Positions 32,329 through 41,898 are shown, counted from the first letter of the stretch. The stretch is DNA of 64,000 nucleotides from FLUQ01 sp031551515 (GCA_031551515.1 JAVBNL010000004.1:13009-77008), one strand, 5' to 3'. The notes: a model not told the origin generated them from the sequence alone. Program-made: numbers and translations.

Positions 32329-32540
32329 ATCTGTGCGAGATCCGGTAAGAGGTTTCAGATAACGCCGTGAACGCGCTCTTTCGGGTTTCACCGGTCCTTG
32401 CGGACTTTCGCCTGAACCAGCACGTTGCCTCCTTCTCTCCTCCTTCTTTGCTTTTTTGATCCGCCGCAGGGACGACAGCCCGCGCATTCCAGCGCGCAAT
32501 AAGTCTTGCCGCGCGTTCAGCTTATGAAGGAGGAAAAAGC

Positions 32541-33044
32541 ATGAATACGCCCGCGCACGCATACGAAAGCAGTGCCATTCCGGATGAGGACGTCCGGATT
32601 TACGAGCAGATAGGTAATGCCATCGACCTGTACCGGGGCAAGGAGGGCAGCCTGATCCAGGTGCTGCATATCGCGCAGCAACTGTATGGGCACCTGCCCC
32701 TGGAACTGCAGCGGTACATCGCTTCGTCCATGGGCATTCCTCTGTCCGAGGTCTCCGGCGTGATATCCTTTTACAGCTTTTTTTCCACCGAACCGAGAGG
32801 AGAGCACACCATCCGGGTCTGTCTCGGCACGGCCTGCTACGTGCGGGGCGGAAAAAAGGTCGTGGAGCACCTGCAGAAACGCCTGGGCGTGGATCTGGGC
32901 GGCACGACGGAAGACGGCAAGTTCACTTTTGAGGTGGCCCGCTGTATAGGCGCCTGCGGCCTGGCCCCGGCCATGATGATCGATGATATCGTCTACAAGC
33001 AGGTCAATATCAACAGGCTGGAGAAAATACTGGCCCAATATTGA
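32541..33044 (+). CDS. hndA: NuoE-like subunit of NAD-linked [FeFe] hydrogenase
   Basis: 167 residues. A helical N-terminal part (QVLHIAQQLYGHLPLELQRYIA) and a thioredoxin-like [2Fe-2S] domain: CLGTACYVRG (near 94-103) and CIGACGLAPAM (near 136-146), the C-x4-C...C-x3-C ligand set of NuoE/HndA/HydC. AAGGAGGA precedes the ATG. First gene of the hnd operon, followed by the diaphorase 25 bases later. It feeds electrons between the flavin subunit and the hydrogenase subunit in the cytoplasm. Confidence 0.92.
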   Translation: MNTPAHAYESSAIPDEDVRIYEQIGNAIDLYRGKEGSLIQVLHIAQQLYGHLPLELQRYIASSMGIPLSEVSGVISFYSFFSTEPRGEHTIRVCLGTACYVRGGKKVVEHLQKRLGVDLGGTTEDGKFTFEVARCIGACGLAPAMMIDDIVYKQVNINRLEKILAQY

Positions 33045-33069
33045 GCCCGGTATCAAGAGAGGAGAGGCG

Positions 33070-36000
33070 ATGATGAACGCCAAAATCATACGCGGCACGG
33101 CTGATTTGCTGTTCCGCAAAGACGGCTACCTGAACCGGATGGCAGCCTATGCCTTTCGTATCCTGATCTGCGGCGGGGCCGGGTGCATTTCTTCCGGCTG
33201 CGCGGCGATACGCCGAAGCGTTGAAGAAGCCCTGGCCGAACACGGCCTGGCAGACAAGACGCTGGTTCAGGAGACAGGCTGCATAGGCACCTGCGCCGTG
33301 GGGCCGGTGATGCTCATTTTGCCCCAACGGGTTTTTTACACCGACCTGACCCCGGAAAAGGTCGGCAAAATCATTCCCGCGCACCTGATGCGGGGCGAGA
33401 TTCTGCAAGAATATACCTTTTATGACCGCAGTTTCGGCAAAAACGTTCCGGTCATCGATGCAATCGATTTTTTCCGCCAGCAGGTCAAAATCGCGCTGCG
33501 CAACTGCGGCGAGATGGAATACGGCAGCATTGACGCCTATATCGCGCGTGACGGCTACATGGCCGCCGCCCGGTGGCTAACGGAAAAAAGCCCGGAAGAG
33601 GTCATTGCCGAGGTCAAAGCCTCCGGGCTGATGGGCCGGGGCGGCGCGGGCTTTCCCACTGGCGTCAAGTGGGAGGCGGGCCGCAACGCGCCGGGAGAGC
33701 TGAAATACATCATTTGCAACGCGGATGAAGGCGACCCCGGGGCCTTCATGGACCGCAGCCTGATCGAAGGCGACCCCCATTCGATTATCGAGGGCATGAT
33801 TCTGGGCGGGTATGCCATCGGGGCTTCCAAGGGTTATGTGTACGTGCGGGCCGAATATCCGCTGGCCATAGAGCGCCTGCGGGCCGCGATGAACCAGGCC
33901 CGCGAATGCGGCCTGCTGGGCGAAAATATTTTCGGCAGCGCCTTCTCTTTTGACCTGGAAATCCGTATCGGCGCAGGTGCATTCGTCTGCGGTGAAGAAA
34001 CGGCGCTGATGAATTCCATTGAAGGCAAACGGGGCGAACCGCGGCAAAAGCCGCCTTTCCCCTTCCAGAAAGGGCTTTTTGACTGCCCGACCATTATCAA
34101 CAACGTGGAGACCTTTGCCAACGTGCCGGTGATTCTGCACAAGGGCGCCGCGTGGTACGCCGGGTTCGGCACGGAAAAAAGCAAGGGTACCAAAGTGTTC
34201 GCCCTGGCGGGCAACATCACCAACACGGGCATTATCGAAGTGCCCATCGGCACGCCGCTGGGCAACATCCTGTTTGATATCGGCGGCGGCATCCTGAACA
34301 AAAAGGAATTCAAGGCAGCCCAGATCGGCGGTCCATCCGGCGGCTGCGTTACCCGCAAAGACCTGAACACGCCGACGGATTACGAGTCGCTGAAAAATCT
34401 GGGGGCCATCATGGGTTCCGGCGGCCTGATCGTGATGGATGAAGACACCTGCATGGTGGATACGGCCCGTTTTTTCATGGACTTCATTCAGGATGAATCC
34501 TGCGGCAAATGCGTGGCCTGCCGCATCGGCAGCAAGCGGATGCTGGAAATTCTGGAGCGCATCTGTTCCGGCCAAGGCCGGGAGGGGGATATCGAACTGC
34601 TGCAGGAACTGGGCGCCACCATGCAGAAAAGCGCCATGTGCGGCCTGGGCCAGACAGCGCCCAACCCTGTGCTCAGCGCCATCAGCAACTTCCGTGAGGA
34701 ATTTGAAGAGCACATCCGCCACAAGCGCTGCCTTGCCGGGGCTTGCGGCGACCTGTTCATCTCGCCTTGTGAAAACAGCTGCCCGGCGGGCATCAACATC
34801 CCCGGCTACACCATGCTCATCGCGCAGGGCCGCTTTATGGATGCTTACCGCCTGATCCGGCAGGAGAACCCCTTCCCCGCCATCTGCGGCCGTATCTGCA
34901 CCCGCCCTTGCGAAAGCAAGTGCCGCCGCTCGGCTCTGGACCAGCCCGTGGCCATCTGCGAGCTGAAGCGTTTTGTGGCCGACTATGCCTTGAAGCGGGA
35001 AGAGCCGTTCACGGGCGACCTGGTCTTTCCGAAAAACGGCAAGAAGGTGGCCATTCTGGGGGCGGGCATTTCCGGCTTGACCTGCGGCCATTACCTGGTG
35101 CGCATCGGCTATGACGTGGATATTTACGAGGCGGAAAGCGTGGCCGGGGGCGTGCTGGCTTACGGCATACCCGAATACCGGCTGCCCATGGACGTGCTGC
35201 AGCACGAGATCGGCCTTATCGAGCGCGAAGGTGTGAACATTCACCTGAACACCCTGGTTGGCCGCGACATATCGTTCGAAACGCTGCGAGAGAACAGCGA
35301 CGCCATCTACGTGGCGGTGGGCACATCCTTTCCGCAGCGCATCGGCATTCCCGGCGAAGACCTGAAAGACGTGCACCTGGGCGTGGATTTTTTGAAAAAA
35401 GCCAATTTCAAGCAGAACATACCCATCGGCAAACGGGTGGCGGTCATCGGCGGCGGCAACACGGCCATCGATTCGGCCCGCACGGCTTTGCGCATGGGGG
35501 CGGAGTCGGTGACCATCCTCTACCGCCGCAGCGTGGACATGATGCCCGCCTACGAATCCGAACGCCACGAAGCCCAGGAGGAGGGTGTGGAGATCATGCC
35601 GCTGGTGCAGCCGCTGCGTTTTGTCGGCGATGAAGAGGGCAGGGTGACGCAGATCGAATGCGTGCGCATGCGCCTGGCGGAATTCGACGCCGGCGGCCGC
35701 CGCAGGTCCGTGCCCATAGAAGGTTCCAACTTCTTCATCGACGTGGACATGGTCATTCCGGCTGTCAGCCAGTATGCGGACCTGCCCTTTATCCCGGTCG
35801 ACTCCATCGGCCGAACCCCTTGGGGCACCTTCACCGTGGAAGATAACACCATGATGACCACCATGCGGGGCGTGTTCGCCGGCGGCGACGTGGTGCACGG
35901 GCCGGACAGCGTCATTCAGGCCATAGCCGACGGCAAGAAGGCGGCCGTGGCCATTGATCGCTACCTCGGCGGCCAGGGCATCCTGAACAAGGGGCCGGAA

Positions 36001-36174
36001 ATCGCCATCGACGCCAAGTATGACGACGACGAAGTCACCGAACTGCCGCGCTACCCTCTGGATATGCTGGATCTGGAAAAGCGGCGGGCGTCTTTTGACG
36101 AGGTGGTGTGCGGCTACCACAAGCTGACCGCCATGGCCGAGGCCATGCGCTGCCTGCACTGCGAGAGGAGGTAG
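33070..36174 (+). CDS. hndC: Hydrogenase diaphorase: NuoF/HndC fused to GltD-like flavoprotein
   Basis: 1034 residues, about double a normal HndC. Residues 25-110: thioredoxin-like [2Fe-2S] (Cys34, Cys39, Cys71, Cys75). Residues about 150-550: NuoF core, with GRGGAGFPTGVKW (FMN), NADEGDPGAF (NADH), GAGAFVCGEETAL, and a [4Fe-4S] site CGKCVAC (Cys478, 481, 484) plus Cys524. From about 560: a GltD/NfnB-like unit with N-terminal Fe-S cysteines (CENSCPAGINIPGY..., CGRICTRPCESKC), FAD site VAILGAGISGLTCG (about 661) and a second nucleotide site VAVIGGGNTAIDSARTAL (about 791). This predicts two flavins and two nicotinamide sites. It ends five bases before hndD. Such NuoF-GltD combinations are known in a few fermenters as a rarer hydrogenase type; the direction of electron flow is not known. 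Confidence 0.9.
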   Translation: MMNAKIIRGTADLLFRKDGYLNRMAAYAFRILICGGAGCISSGCAAIRRSVEEALAEHGLADKTLVQETGCIGTCAVGPVMLILPQRVFYTDLTPEKVGKIIPAHLMRGEILQEYTFYDRSFGKNVPVIDAIDFFRQQVKIALRNCGEMEYGSIDAYIARDGYMAAARWLTEKSPEEVIAEVKASGLMGRGGAGFPTGVKWEAGRNAPGELKYIICNADEGDPGAFMDRSLIEGDPHSIIEGMILGGYAIGASKGYVYVRAEYPLAIERLRAAMNQARECGLLGENIFGSAFSFDLEIRIGAGAFVCGEETALMNSIEGKRGEPRQKPPFPFQKGLFDCPTIINNVETFANVPVILHKGAAWYAGFGTEKSKGTKVFALAGNITNTGIIEVPIGTPLGNILFDIGGGILNKKEFKAAQIGGPSGGCVTRKDLNTPTDYESLKNLGAIMGSGGLIVMDEDTCMVDTARFFMDFIQDESCGKCVACRIGSKRMLEILERICSGQGREGDIELLQELGATMQKSAMCGLGQTAPNPVLSAISNFREEFEEHIRHKRCLAGACGDLFISPCENSCPAGINIPGYTMLIAQGRFMDAYRLIRQENPFPAICGRICTRPCESKCRRSALDQPVAICELKRFVADYALKREEPFTGDLVFPKNGKKVAILGAGISGLTCGHYLVRIGYDVDIYEAESVAGGVLAYGIPEYRLPMDVLQHEIGLIEREGVNIHLNTLVGRDISFETLRENSDAIYVAVGTSFPQRIGIPGEDLKDVHLGVDFLKKANFKQNIPIGKRVAVIGGGNTAIDSARTALRMGAESVTILYRRSVDMMPAYESERHEAQEEGVEIMPLVQPLRFVGDEEGRVTQIECVRMRLAEFDAGGRRRSVPIEGSNFFIDVDMVIPAVSQYADLPFIPVDSIGRTPWGTFTVEDNTMMTTMRGVFAGGDVVHGPDSVIQAIADGKKAAVAIDRYLGGQGILNKGPEIAIDAKYDDDEVTELPRYPLDMLDLEKRRASFDEVVCGYHKLTAMAEAMRCLHCERR

Positions 36175-36179
36175 GGGAT

Positions 36180-37997
36180 ATGATCAGGCTGAGCATCAAC
36201 AACAAACATATAGAAGTGGAGAACGGCATCAGCATTATCGAGGCCGCGCGGCAGCATCAGATATACATTCCCAGTCTTTGTTACCTGCGCGGCATGCACC
36301 GCGAAGGCGGCTGCCGCATTTGCGTGGTGGAAGTTGAAGGGGCGAAAACCCTGCAGCCCGCCTGTATGGTTTCCGTTCAGGAGGGCATGGCAGTACAGAC
36401 CAACACCGAAGAGGTGCGCCGCACCCGCCGGGTGCTCTATGAACTTATGCTGTCAGACCACTCACAGGATTGTCTCAGCTGCGCCCGCAACCAAAGCTGC
36501 GAATTCCAGCGTTTGGGCAAGGTGCTCGGGGTAAGCCAATCGCGCTTCGAAGGCGAGCGCTCTCCTTTTCATCACGATATTTCGGTCTCGGTCACGCGGG
36601 ACATGTCCAAATGTATTCTTTGCCGCCGCTGCCTGACCGTGTGCAACAAGACCCAGCATGCCTGCGTGCTGAACGCCCAGAACAGGGGCTTTGACACCGA
36701 AATCGCTCCGGCCATGAATTTGCAGCTTGGCGATGTGGATTGCGCTTTCTGCGGCCAGTGCACGGTCGTCTGCCCTGTGGGCGCGCTCAAAGAGACCAGC
36801 GCCGTGCAAAAGGTCTGGGATGCGATAGCGGACCCCGCAAGGCGCGTGGCCGTACAGATCGCGCCGGCCGTGCGCGTGGCCATAGGAGAAGAGTTCGGCT
36901 ATCCGGCTGGTTCGCGGGTTACGGGCAAGCTGGCCGCCGCCCTGCGCCGTCTGGAGTTTGACGATATATTCGATACCAACTTCGCGGCCGACCTGACCAT
37001 TATCGAAGAAGGCACGGAGTTGCTGGGCCGCCTGACAGCCGCCCTCACGGGCGAAAGCGCGGTGCTGCCCATGATCACCAGTTGCAGCCCCGGCTGGATC
37101 AAGCACATCGAGCACGCCTATCCGAACCATCTGGCTCATCTTTCGACCTGCAAATCGCCCCACACCATGCTGGGCGCCCTGGTCAAAAGCTTTTACGCGG
37201 AAAAGATCGGGCGCGCGCCCAAAGATCTGTTCGTGGTTTCGGTCATGCCCTGTACGGCCAAAAAGTTCGAAGTCTCTCGCGCGGAGATGGCCAATGACGG
37301 CCTCTTCAACGTGGACGCCGTGCTGACCACCAGGGAACTGGCGGATATGATCACCACCGCCGGCATTGATTTCGCCAGCTTGCCGGATGAAGGTTTTGAC
37401 GACCCGCTCGGCATGTCCACGGGCGCGGCGGATATTTTCGGCCTGACCGGCGGGGTGATGGAAGCTGCCCTGCGCACGGTCTACGAACTGGTCACCGGCC
37501 GCCCCCTGCCTTTTGACGGCCTGCACGTCACGCCCATCATGGGGCTGGACCAGATCAAAGAGGCCGCCCTGACCATTGAGGACCCCAAGCCGGAATATGG
37601 CTTCCTGGACGGCGTGACCGTGCGCATCGCCGTAACCAGCGGCCTGGCCGGAGCGGATACGCTTATGGACCAGATCGTTGCCGGTGAATCCCCGTATCAC
37701 TTCATCGAGGTCATGGGCTGCCCCGGCGGCTGCATCATGGGCGGCGGGCAGCCGCGTTCACAAGATCCGGACGTGCGCACGAAACGCCTGCAAGCGTTGT
37801 ATACGGAAGATGAAAGTAAAACCTTGCGCAAGTCGCATGAGAACCCGGCCGTACAGGCCTTGTACGCAGAATACCTTGGTGCGCCTAACGGGCATTTGGC
37901 CCATGAACTGCTGCATACGCACTATGTGCGCCGGGGCTGTTTCAATCAGTATGTGGGAGAAAGGCCAGAGGAACCCGCGCATCCCGATGCGGTATGA
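36180..37997 (+). CDS. hndD: [FeFe] hydrogenase catalytic subunit (HndD/HydA type)
   Basis: 605 residues. N-terminal [2Fe-2S] (Cys34, 45, 48, 62), His-Cys3 [4Fe-4S] (His94, Cys98, 101, 107), two ferredoxin clusters (Cys145-155 and Cys188-198), then the H-cluster domain. L2 motif MPCTAKKFE has Cys358; L3 EVMGCPGGCIMGGGQP has Cys514 and Cys518. L1 reads TSCSPGW: Cys302 and Ser303 instead of the usual TSCCPxW pair. The C-terminus HTHYVRR is the small-subunit-like end. GAGGAGGT precedes the ATG. The maturation genes hydEFG are not in the window. Reversible H2 evolution from NADH/ferredoxin is expected. Confidence 0.95.
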   Translation: MIRLSINNKHIEVENGISIIEAARQHQIYIPSLCYLRGMHREGGCRICVVEVEGAKTLQPACMVSVQEGMAVQTNTEEVRRTRRVLYELMLSDHSQDCLSCARNQSCEFQRLGKVLGVSQSRFEGERSPFHHDISVSVTRDMSKCILCRRCLTVCNKTQHACVLNAQNRGFDTEIAPAMNLQLGDVDCAFCGQCTVVCPVGALKETSAVQKVWDAIADPARRVAVQIAPAVRVAIGEEFGYPAGSRVTGKLAAALRRLEFDDIFDTNFAADLTIIEEGTELLGRLTAALTGESAVLPMITSCSPGWIKHIEHAYPNHLAHLSTCKSPHTMLGALVKSFYAEKIGRAPKDLFVVSVMPCTAKKFEVSRAEMANDGLFNVDAVLTTRELADMITTAGIDFASLPDEGFDDPLGMSTGAADIFGLTGGVMEAALRTVYELVTGRPLPFDGLHVTPIMGLDQIKEAALTIEDPKPEYGFLDGVTVRIAVTSGLAGADTLMDQIVAGESPYHFIEVMGCPGGCIMGGGQPRSQDPDVRTKRLQALYTEDESKTLRKSHENPAVQALYAEYLGAPNGHLAHELLHTHYVRRGCFNQYVGERPEEPAHPDAV

Positions 37998-38029
37998 GAA
38001 AAGGGGGAGGCCTGGGCCTCCCCCTTTCC
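37998..38029. terminator. Bidirectional terminator between hndD and glpX
   Basis: A 13-bp stem (AAAGGGGGAGGCC/GGCCTCCCCCTTT, two-base loop) lies between the converging genes, with A/T-rich flanks on each strand. Confidence 0.8.
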
Positions 38030-38034
38030 CGTAG

Positions 38035-39042
38035 TCACGAATCGTACTTGACCGCGCTGATCTGCATCAGCTTATTCCAGTTATGGTGCGCTTCAATATA
38101 GCGCAAGGTGCCCGTCTTGCCCCTGATGACCAGGGAATACGTTGTGGCGCCCGTGCCGTCGTAAGTGACGCCGCGCAGGAAGGTGCCGCCGGATATGCCC
38201 GTTGCGGCGAAGAACACTTCATCGGTTTTGACCAGGGTTTCAACCGAAAGGATTTCAGTCAGCGAGATGCCTGCGTCGAGAATCGAGTTTTTTTCTTTTT
38301 CAGACTGTGGGTCCAGCCGGGCCAGCATCTGGCCGTTCATGCCGCGAATGGCGCAGGCCGCGATGACCCCTTCGGGGGTGCCGCCGGTACCCATCATCAC
38401 GTCGATTTCAGAGCGAGGGTCAACGGCCATCAGCGCGCCGGAAACGTCCCCGTCGGTATGCAGCTGAATGCGCGCCCCGGCGCGGCGTATGTCGGCGATC
38501 AGCTCTTTATGGCGGGGCTTGTCCAGCACGAAGACGATAAGGTCGTTGACGTCCTTGCCCAGTGCCTTGGCCACGGCGTGCAGGTTCGCGCCCACCGGGG
38601 CGTCAAGGTCGATGACCCGGGCGGCGGGGCCGGGTACGACCAGTTTTTTCATGTAAAAGCTGGGGCCGGGGTCGTACATGGCCCCGGCAGGCGCCGCGCC
38701 TACAACGGAAATGGCGTTGGGCCGCCCGGTGGCGAGCAGATTGGTGCCCTCAACCGGGTCAACGGCGATATCTAGAGCCAGCCCGCTGCCCGTGCCCACG
38801 GCTTCGCCGTTGTAGAGCATGGGAGCTTCATCTTTTTCGCCTTCGCCGATGACGACGCGGCCGTTGATATCAAGGGCGTTGAACCCCAGGCGCATGGCGT
38901 CTACGGCGGCGGCGTCCCCGTCTTCTTTCGCGCCTTTGCCCAGCCAGCGGGCGGATGCCAGCGCCGCCGCCTCCGTCACGCGCACCAGATCCATGGCCAA
39001 GTTGCGGACGGGAGCTTCACGAAGAGTGGTTTGAGCGAGCAT
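38035..39042 (-). CDS. glpX: Class II fructose-1,6-bisphosphatase
   Basis: 335 residues, typical of GlpX. The signature runs are GEGEKDEAPMLYNGE (near 66-80), DPVEGTNLL (near 95-103; metal-binding DPxEGT), and MMGTGGTPEGVIAA (near 215-228). It hydrolyses fructose-1,6-bisphosphate for gluconeogenesis. GGAGG stands seven bases before the ATG. The enzyme looks intact, unlike the PEP carboxykinase nearby. Confidence 0.95.
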   Translation of the reverse strand: MLAQTTLREAPVRNLAMDLVRVTEAAALASARWLGKGAKEDGDAAAVDAMRLGFNALDINGRVVIGEGEKDEAPMLYNGEAVGTGSGLALDIAVDPVEGTNLLATGRPNAISVVGAAPAGAMYDPGPSFYMKKLVVPGPAARVIDLDAPVGANLHAVAKALGKDVNDLIVFVLDKPRHKELIADIRRAGARIQLHTDGDVSGALMAVDPRSEIDVMMGTGGTPEGVIAACAIRGMNGQMLARLDPQSEKEKNSILDAGISLTEILSVETLVKTDEVFFAATGISGGTFLRGVTYDGTGATTYSLVIRGKTGTLRYIEAHHNWNKLMQISAVKYDS

Positions 39043-39068
39043 GATTTTCCCTCCTGCGCCTTCAGCGG

Positions 39069-40187
39069 TCAGGCCCGGGCCCGGGCTCTGGCTTGCGCTT
39101 TCTTTTCGGCTTCCAGCTTGGCGCGCTGTTCGTCGTCGGCTTTCGCCAGCACGGTGTCGCCGAAGACCAGCAGAATGGGACTGGCCACGAACATGCTCGA
39201 GGCCGTGCCCACAAAGACGCCGATAAACATGACCAGGGCGAAATCGTGAATGATGCCGCCGCCGAAAAAGAGCAGCGAGGAAATCACTATGAGCGTGGTG
39301 CCGCTGGTCAAGACAGTGCGCGACAGGGTCTGGTTGATGCTCTTGTTGATGACGACCGAAAGACGTTCGCCGTGGCGGTGTTGCAGGTTTTCGCGGATAC
39401 GGTCGTACACGATGATGGTGTCGTTCAGCGAATAGCCCACGATGGTGAGCAGCGCGGCGATGATCGTCAGGTCGAACTCTTTGTCCATGATGGAAAAGAG
39501 CCCGACCGTTATCAGCACGTCATGCAAGATGGAAACGATGGCCCCCATGGCGAAGATCAGCCGGAGCCGCCAGCAAAGAACGATGGTCATCACGGTTGCG
39601 GCGAGCACCAAAAGCGCTTTGCCCACGCCGATCATTTCCAAGAGGTACATGCCCCCGGCAAGGCCGCCCGCCATAAGCGCGGCCACCACCCAGCGGTGCT
39701 CGAAGCGGCCGGAGATGTAAATGGCAATCAGAAGGGTCGCGAAATACATGGCTTCCACGGCTTTGGACCGCAGATCGGCGCCCACTTTGGGGCCAACGGA
39801 TTCAAGACGCTGAATGTCGACGGGGTTGTCGGACAGCTTTTCAGCCAGAACCGTGGTGACCTTGTCGCGCAAGACGGTGCCGGAAATATCGGTGTTGGAG
39901 ACGCGCACCAGATACGAGTGCCCGCCGTCGTCGCCGTAGCTTTGCACCACAAGGCCGGGCAGTTGGAGGCTGTCGAGAATGTCTTTCAGTTTTTCGTCGG
40001 CGATCGGCTTTTCAAACTTGACCTGGGCGATGGTGCCGCCGGCAAAGTCGATGCCGTAGCGCGGGCCGCCCTTGACGGCCAGCGAGATGACCCCGGCCAG
40101 AATCAGCAATATGGACAGGGCGTAGGCTATCTTGCGAACGCCTACGAAATCTATGTTCAGGTTGTTTGGTACCAAATGCAGGCCCAT
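39069..40187 (-). CDS. secF: Protein translocase subunit SecF
   Basis: 372 residues from the ATG at 40185-40187 (AGGAG six bases before; a GTG one codon earlier also possible). Six membrane helices; YGIDFAGGT (near 46-54) and the late VGYSLNDTIIVYDRIREN block (near 255-272) are the SecF hallmarks. With SecD it uses proton-motive force to pull exported proteins across. Last of yajC-secD-secF. Confidence 0.95.
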   Translation of the reverse strand: MGLHLVPNNLNIDFVGVRKIAYALSILLILAGVISLAVKGGPRYGIDFAGGTIAQVKFEKPIADEKLKDILDSLQLPGLVVQSYGDDGGHSYLVRVSNTDISGTVLRDKVTTVLAEKLSDNPVDIQRLESVGPKVGADLRSKAVEAMYFATLLIAIYISGRFEHRWVVAALMAGGLAGGMYLLEMIGVGKALLVLAATVMTIVLCWRLRLIFAMGAIVSILHDVLITVGLFSIMDKEFDLTIIAALLTIVGYSLNDTIIVYDRIRENLQHRHGERLSVVINKSINQTLSRTVLTSGTTLIVISSLLFFGGGIIHDFALVMFIGVFVGTASSMFVASPILLVFGDTVLAKADDEQRAKLEAEKKAQARARARA

Positions 40188-40205
40188 CACAGGCTCCTTT
40201 TACGG

Positions 40206-41798
40206 CTAAATGCTCAGGGGACGGCCTTTTTTGCCCATCCACAGGTCATAGACGATGTGCGAAACAAAGATCGCGGTGAACATGGAAACCACGATGCCCA
40301 GCGTCAGGGTCACGGCAAAACCTCGGATGGGGCCCGTGCCGAATTGATACAAAATGACGGCGGCGATAACCGTGGTCAGGTTGGAGTCGGTGATGGTCAG
40401 CGTGGCCCGTGAAAAGCCCATGCGAATGGCCGCGATGGGTGTCAGGCCTTTGGCCAGTTCCTCTCGTATTCGTTCAAATATCAGCACGTTGGCGTCAACG
40501 GCCATGCCCAGCGTCAGCACAATGCCCGCAATGCCCGGCAGGGTCATGGTGGCGCCGAAAGCGGCCATGCCCGCCAGAATAAAGACGATGTCGAGCAGCA
40601 GCATCAGGTCGGCCACAATGCCGGACAAGCCGTAATACACGGCCATGAACACGATGACGATGGCCCCGCCGATCAGTGCGGCCATAACGCCTTTGTCGAT
40701 GGATTCCTGCCCCAAAGAGGGGCCCACGGTGCGTTCTTCAAGAACGGAAACAGGGGCGGGCAAAGAACCCGCGCGCAGCACCAGGGCGAGGTCCTGCGCT
40801 TCTTGCGTGGTGAAGCGGCCGGTGATGCTGGCGGTCCCGCCGCCGATTTTCTGCTGAATCACGGGTGCGGAGCGGACCTTGCCGTCCAACACGATGGCCA
40901 TGCGTTTGCCTATGTTGTCGCCGGTGATGCGTTCAAACAACGCCGCGCCCCTGTTGTTGAAGCTGAGGCGCACGTACGTCTGGTTTTGCATCTGGTCGAA
41001 AGCGGGGGTGGCGTCGGTGATATATTCGCCGGTCAGGGCGGCGTCTTTGTCTACCAGAACGGGTTCGCCGGGGGTGCCGTCTTTGGTCAGCATGGGCAAA
41101 AGTTCCGTGCCCGGAGGGAGCAGGCCTCTCGCAATGCGTGACGGGTCTTCGCCGTCGCGCACGATGCGGAATTCAAGGTGGGCTGTCTGCCCCACGATTT
41201 GAATGGCGCGGTCGGCGTCTTTGATGCCGGGCAGCTGGATGATGATGCGGTTCTCATCTGGCTGCTCGCGGATATCCGGCTCGGAAACGCCGAACTGGTC
41301 AATACGGTTACGGATGGTGGTCAGGGCCTGGTTCAGGGCCATGCGGGCCATGGCAGCGCGCTCGGCGGGCTTCAAGCTGCCGACATAGCGCAGGCGGCCT
41401 TCTTCCGCCGTCTGCGGGGTTGCGAATTCAAGCTGGGCGAACTGCTTGGCCAGCAACTCTTCAAAAGCGGCCTTCTGGTCGGCCTTGGCCAGGGTTATTT
41501 CCAGTTTGTCGCCCGGCAGCGGGCGGGGGCGTAGAGTCAGTATGCCCTTGTCGCGGGCCAGAGCGCGAATATCCGTGCCCATTTGGGCGACGGAGTTCTC
41601 GATGGCTTTGTCCACCTCAACCCCAAGGGTCAGGTGAATGCCGCCCACCAGGTCAAGCCCGAGGTTGATGCGCGCATCCGGCAAAAAGCGGCGCAACGAA
41701 GAATTGGACATGCCGGGCATGCCCGGCAGCAGATAGACGATGGAAAGAACCACCGCCAAAGCGACGACGGCAAGTCTCCATTGCAGGCCTTGTCTCAT
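40206..41798 (-). CDS. secD: Protein translocase subunit SecD
   Basis: 530 residues with six membrane helices and a large periplasmic part. LGLDLVGGIHLTLGV (near 47-61) is the D1 motif, and LGMAVDANVLIFERIREEL (near 445-463) the D5 motif with the conserved Asp-Arg pair. It starts 116 bases after yajC and ends 18 bases before secF. Confidence 0.97.
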   Translation of the reverse strand: MRQGLQWRLAVVALAVVLSIVYLLPGMPGMSNSSLRRFLPDARINLGLDLVGGIHLTLGVEVDKAIENSVAQMGTDIRALARDKGILTLRPRPLPGDKLEITLAKADQKAAFEELLAKQFAQLEFATPQTAEEGRLRYVGSLKPAERAAMARMALNQALTTIRNRIDQFGVSEPDIREQPDENRIIIQLPGIKDADRAIQIVGQTAHLEFRIVRDGEDPSRIARGLLPPGTELLPMLTKDGTPGEPVLVDKDAALTGEYITDATPAFDQMQNQTYVRLSFNNRGAALFERITGDNIGKRMAIVLDGKVRSAPVIQQKIGGGTASITGRFTTQEAQDLALVLRAGSLPAPVSVLEERTVGPSLGQESIDKGVMAALIGGAIVIVFMAVYYGLSGIVADLMLLLDIVFILAGMAAFGATMTLPGIAGIVLTLGMAVDANVLIFERIREELAKGLTPIAAIRMGFSRATLTITDSNLTTVIAAVILYQFGTGPIRGFAVTLTLGIVVSMFTAIFVSHIVYDLWMGKKGRPLSI

Positions 41799-41852
41799 AA
41801 TAACTCCTGAACACTATCCGTAAAATGCGGAATCCCGCGCCGGGTTGGAAGA

Positions 41853-41898
41853 ACGGGCGACACACATGCCCCTGGCGTCAGGGAGCATGTGTGCCCGT
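41853..41898 (-). other. Stable hairpin between yajC and secD
   Basis: A long near-perfect stem (ACGGGC...GCCCGT arms, ACACATG/CATGTGT inside, central GGGA/CCCT pairs) fills the gap without a T run on the minus strand. It may adjust the yajC:secD ratio or mRNA stability. Confidence 0.5.

Noticed and set aside
33577..36159. 860-codon open frame antisense to the hydrogenase diaphorase
   Set aside because: Long antisense frames are common in GC-rich DNA; its composition is unnatural and all family motifs are on the plus strand.
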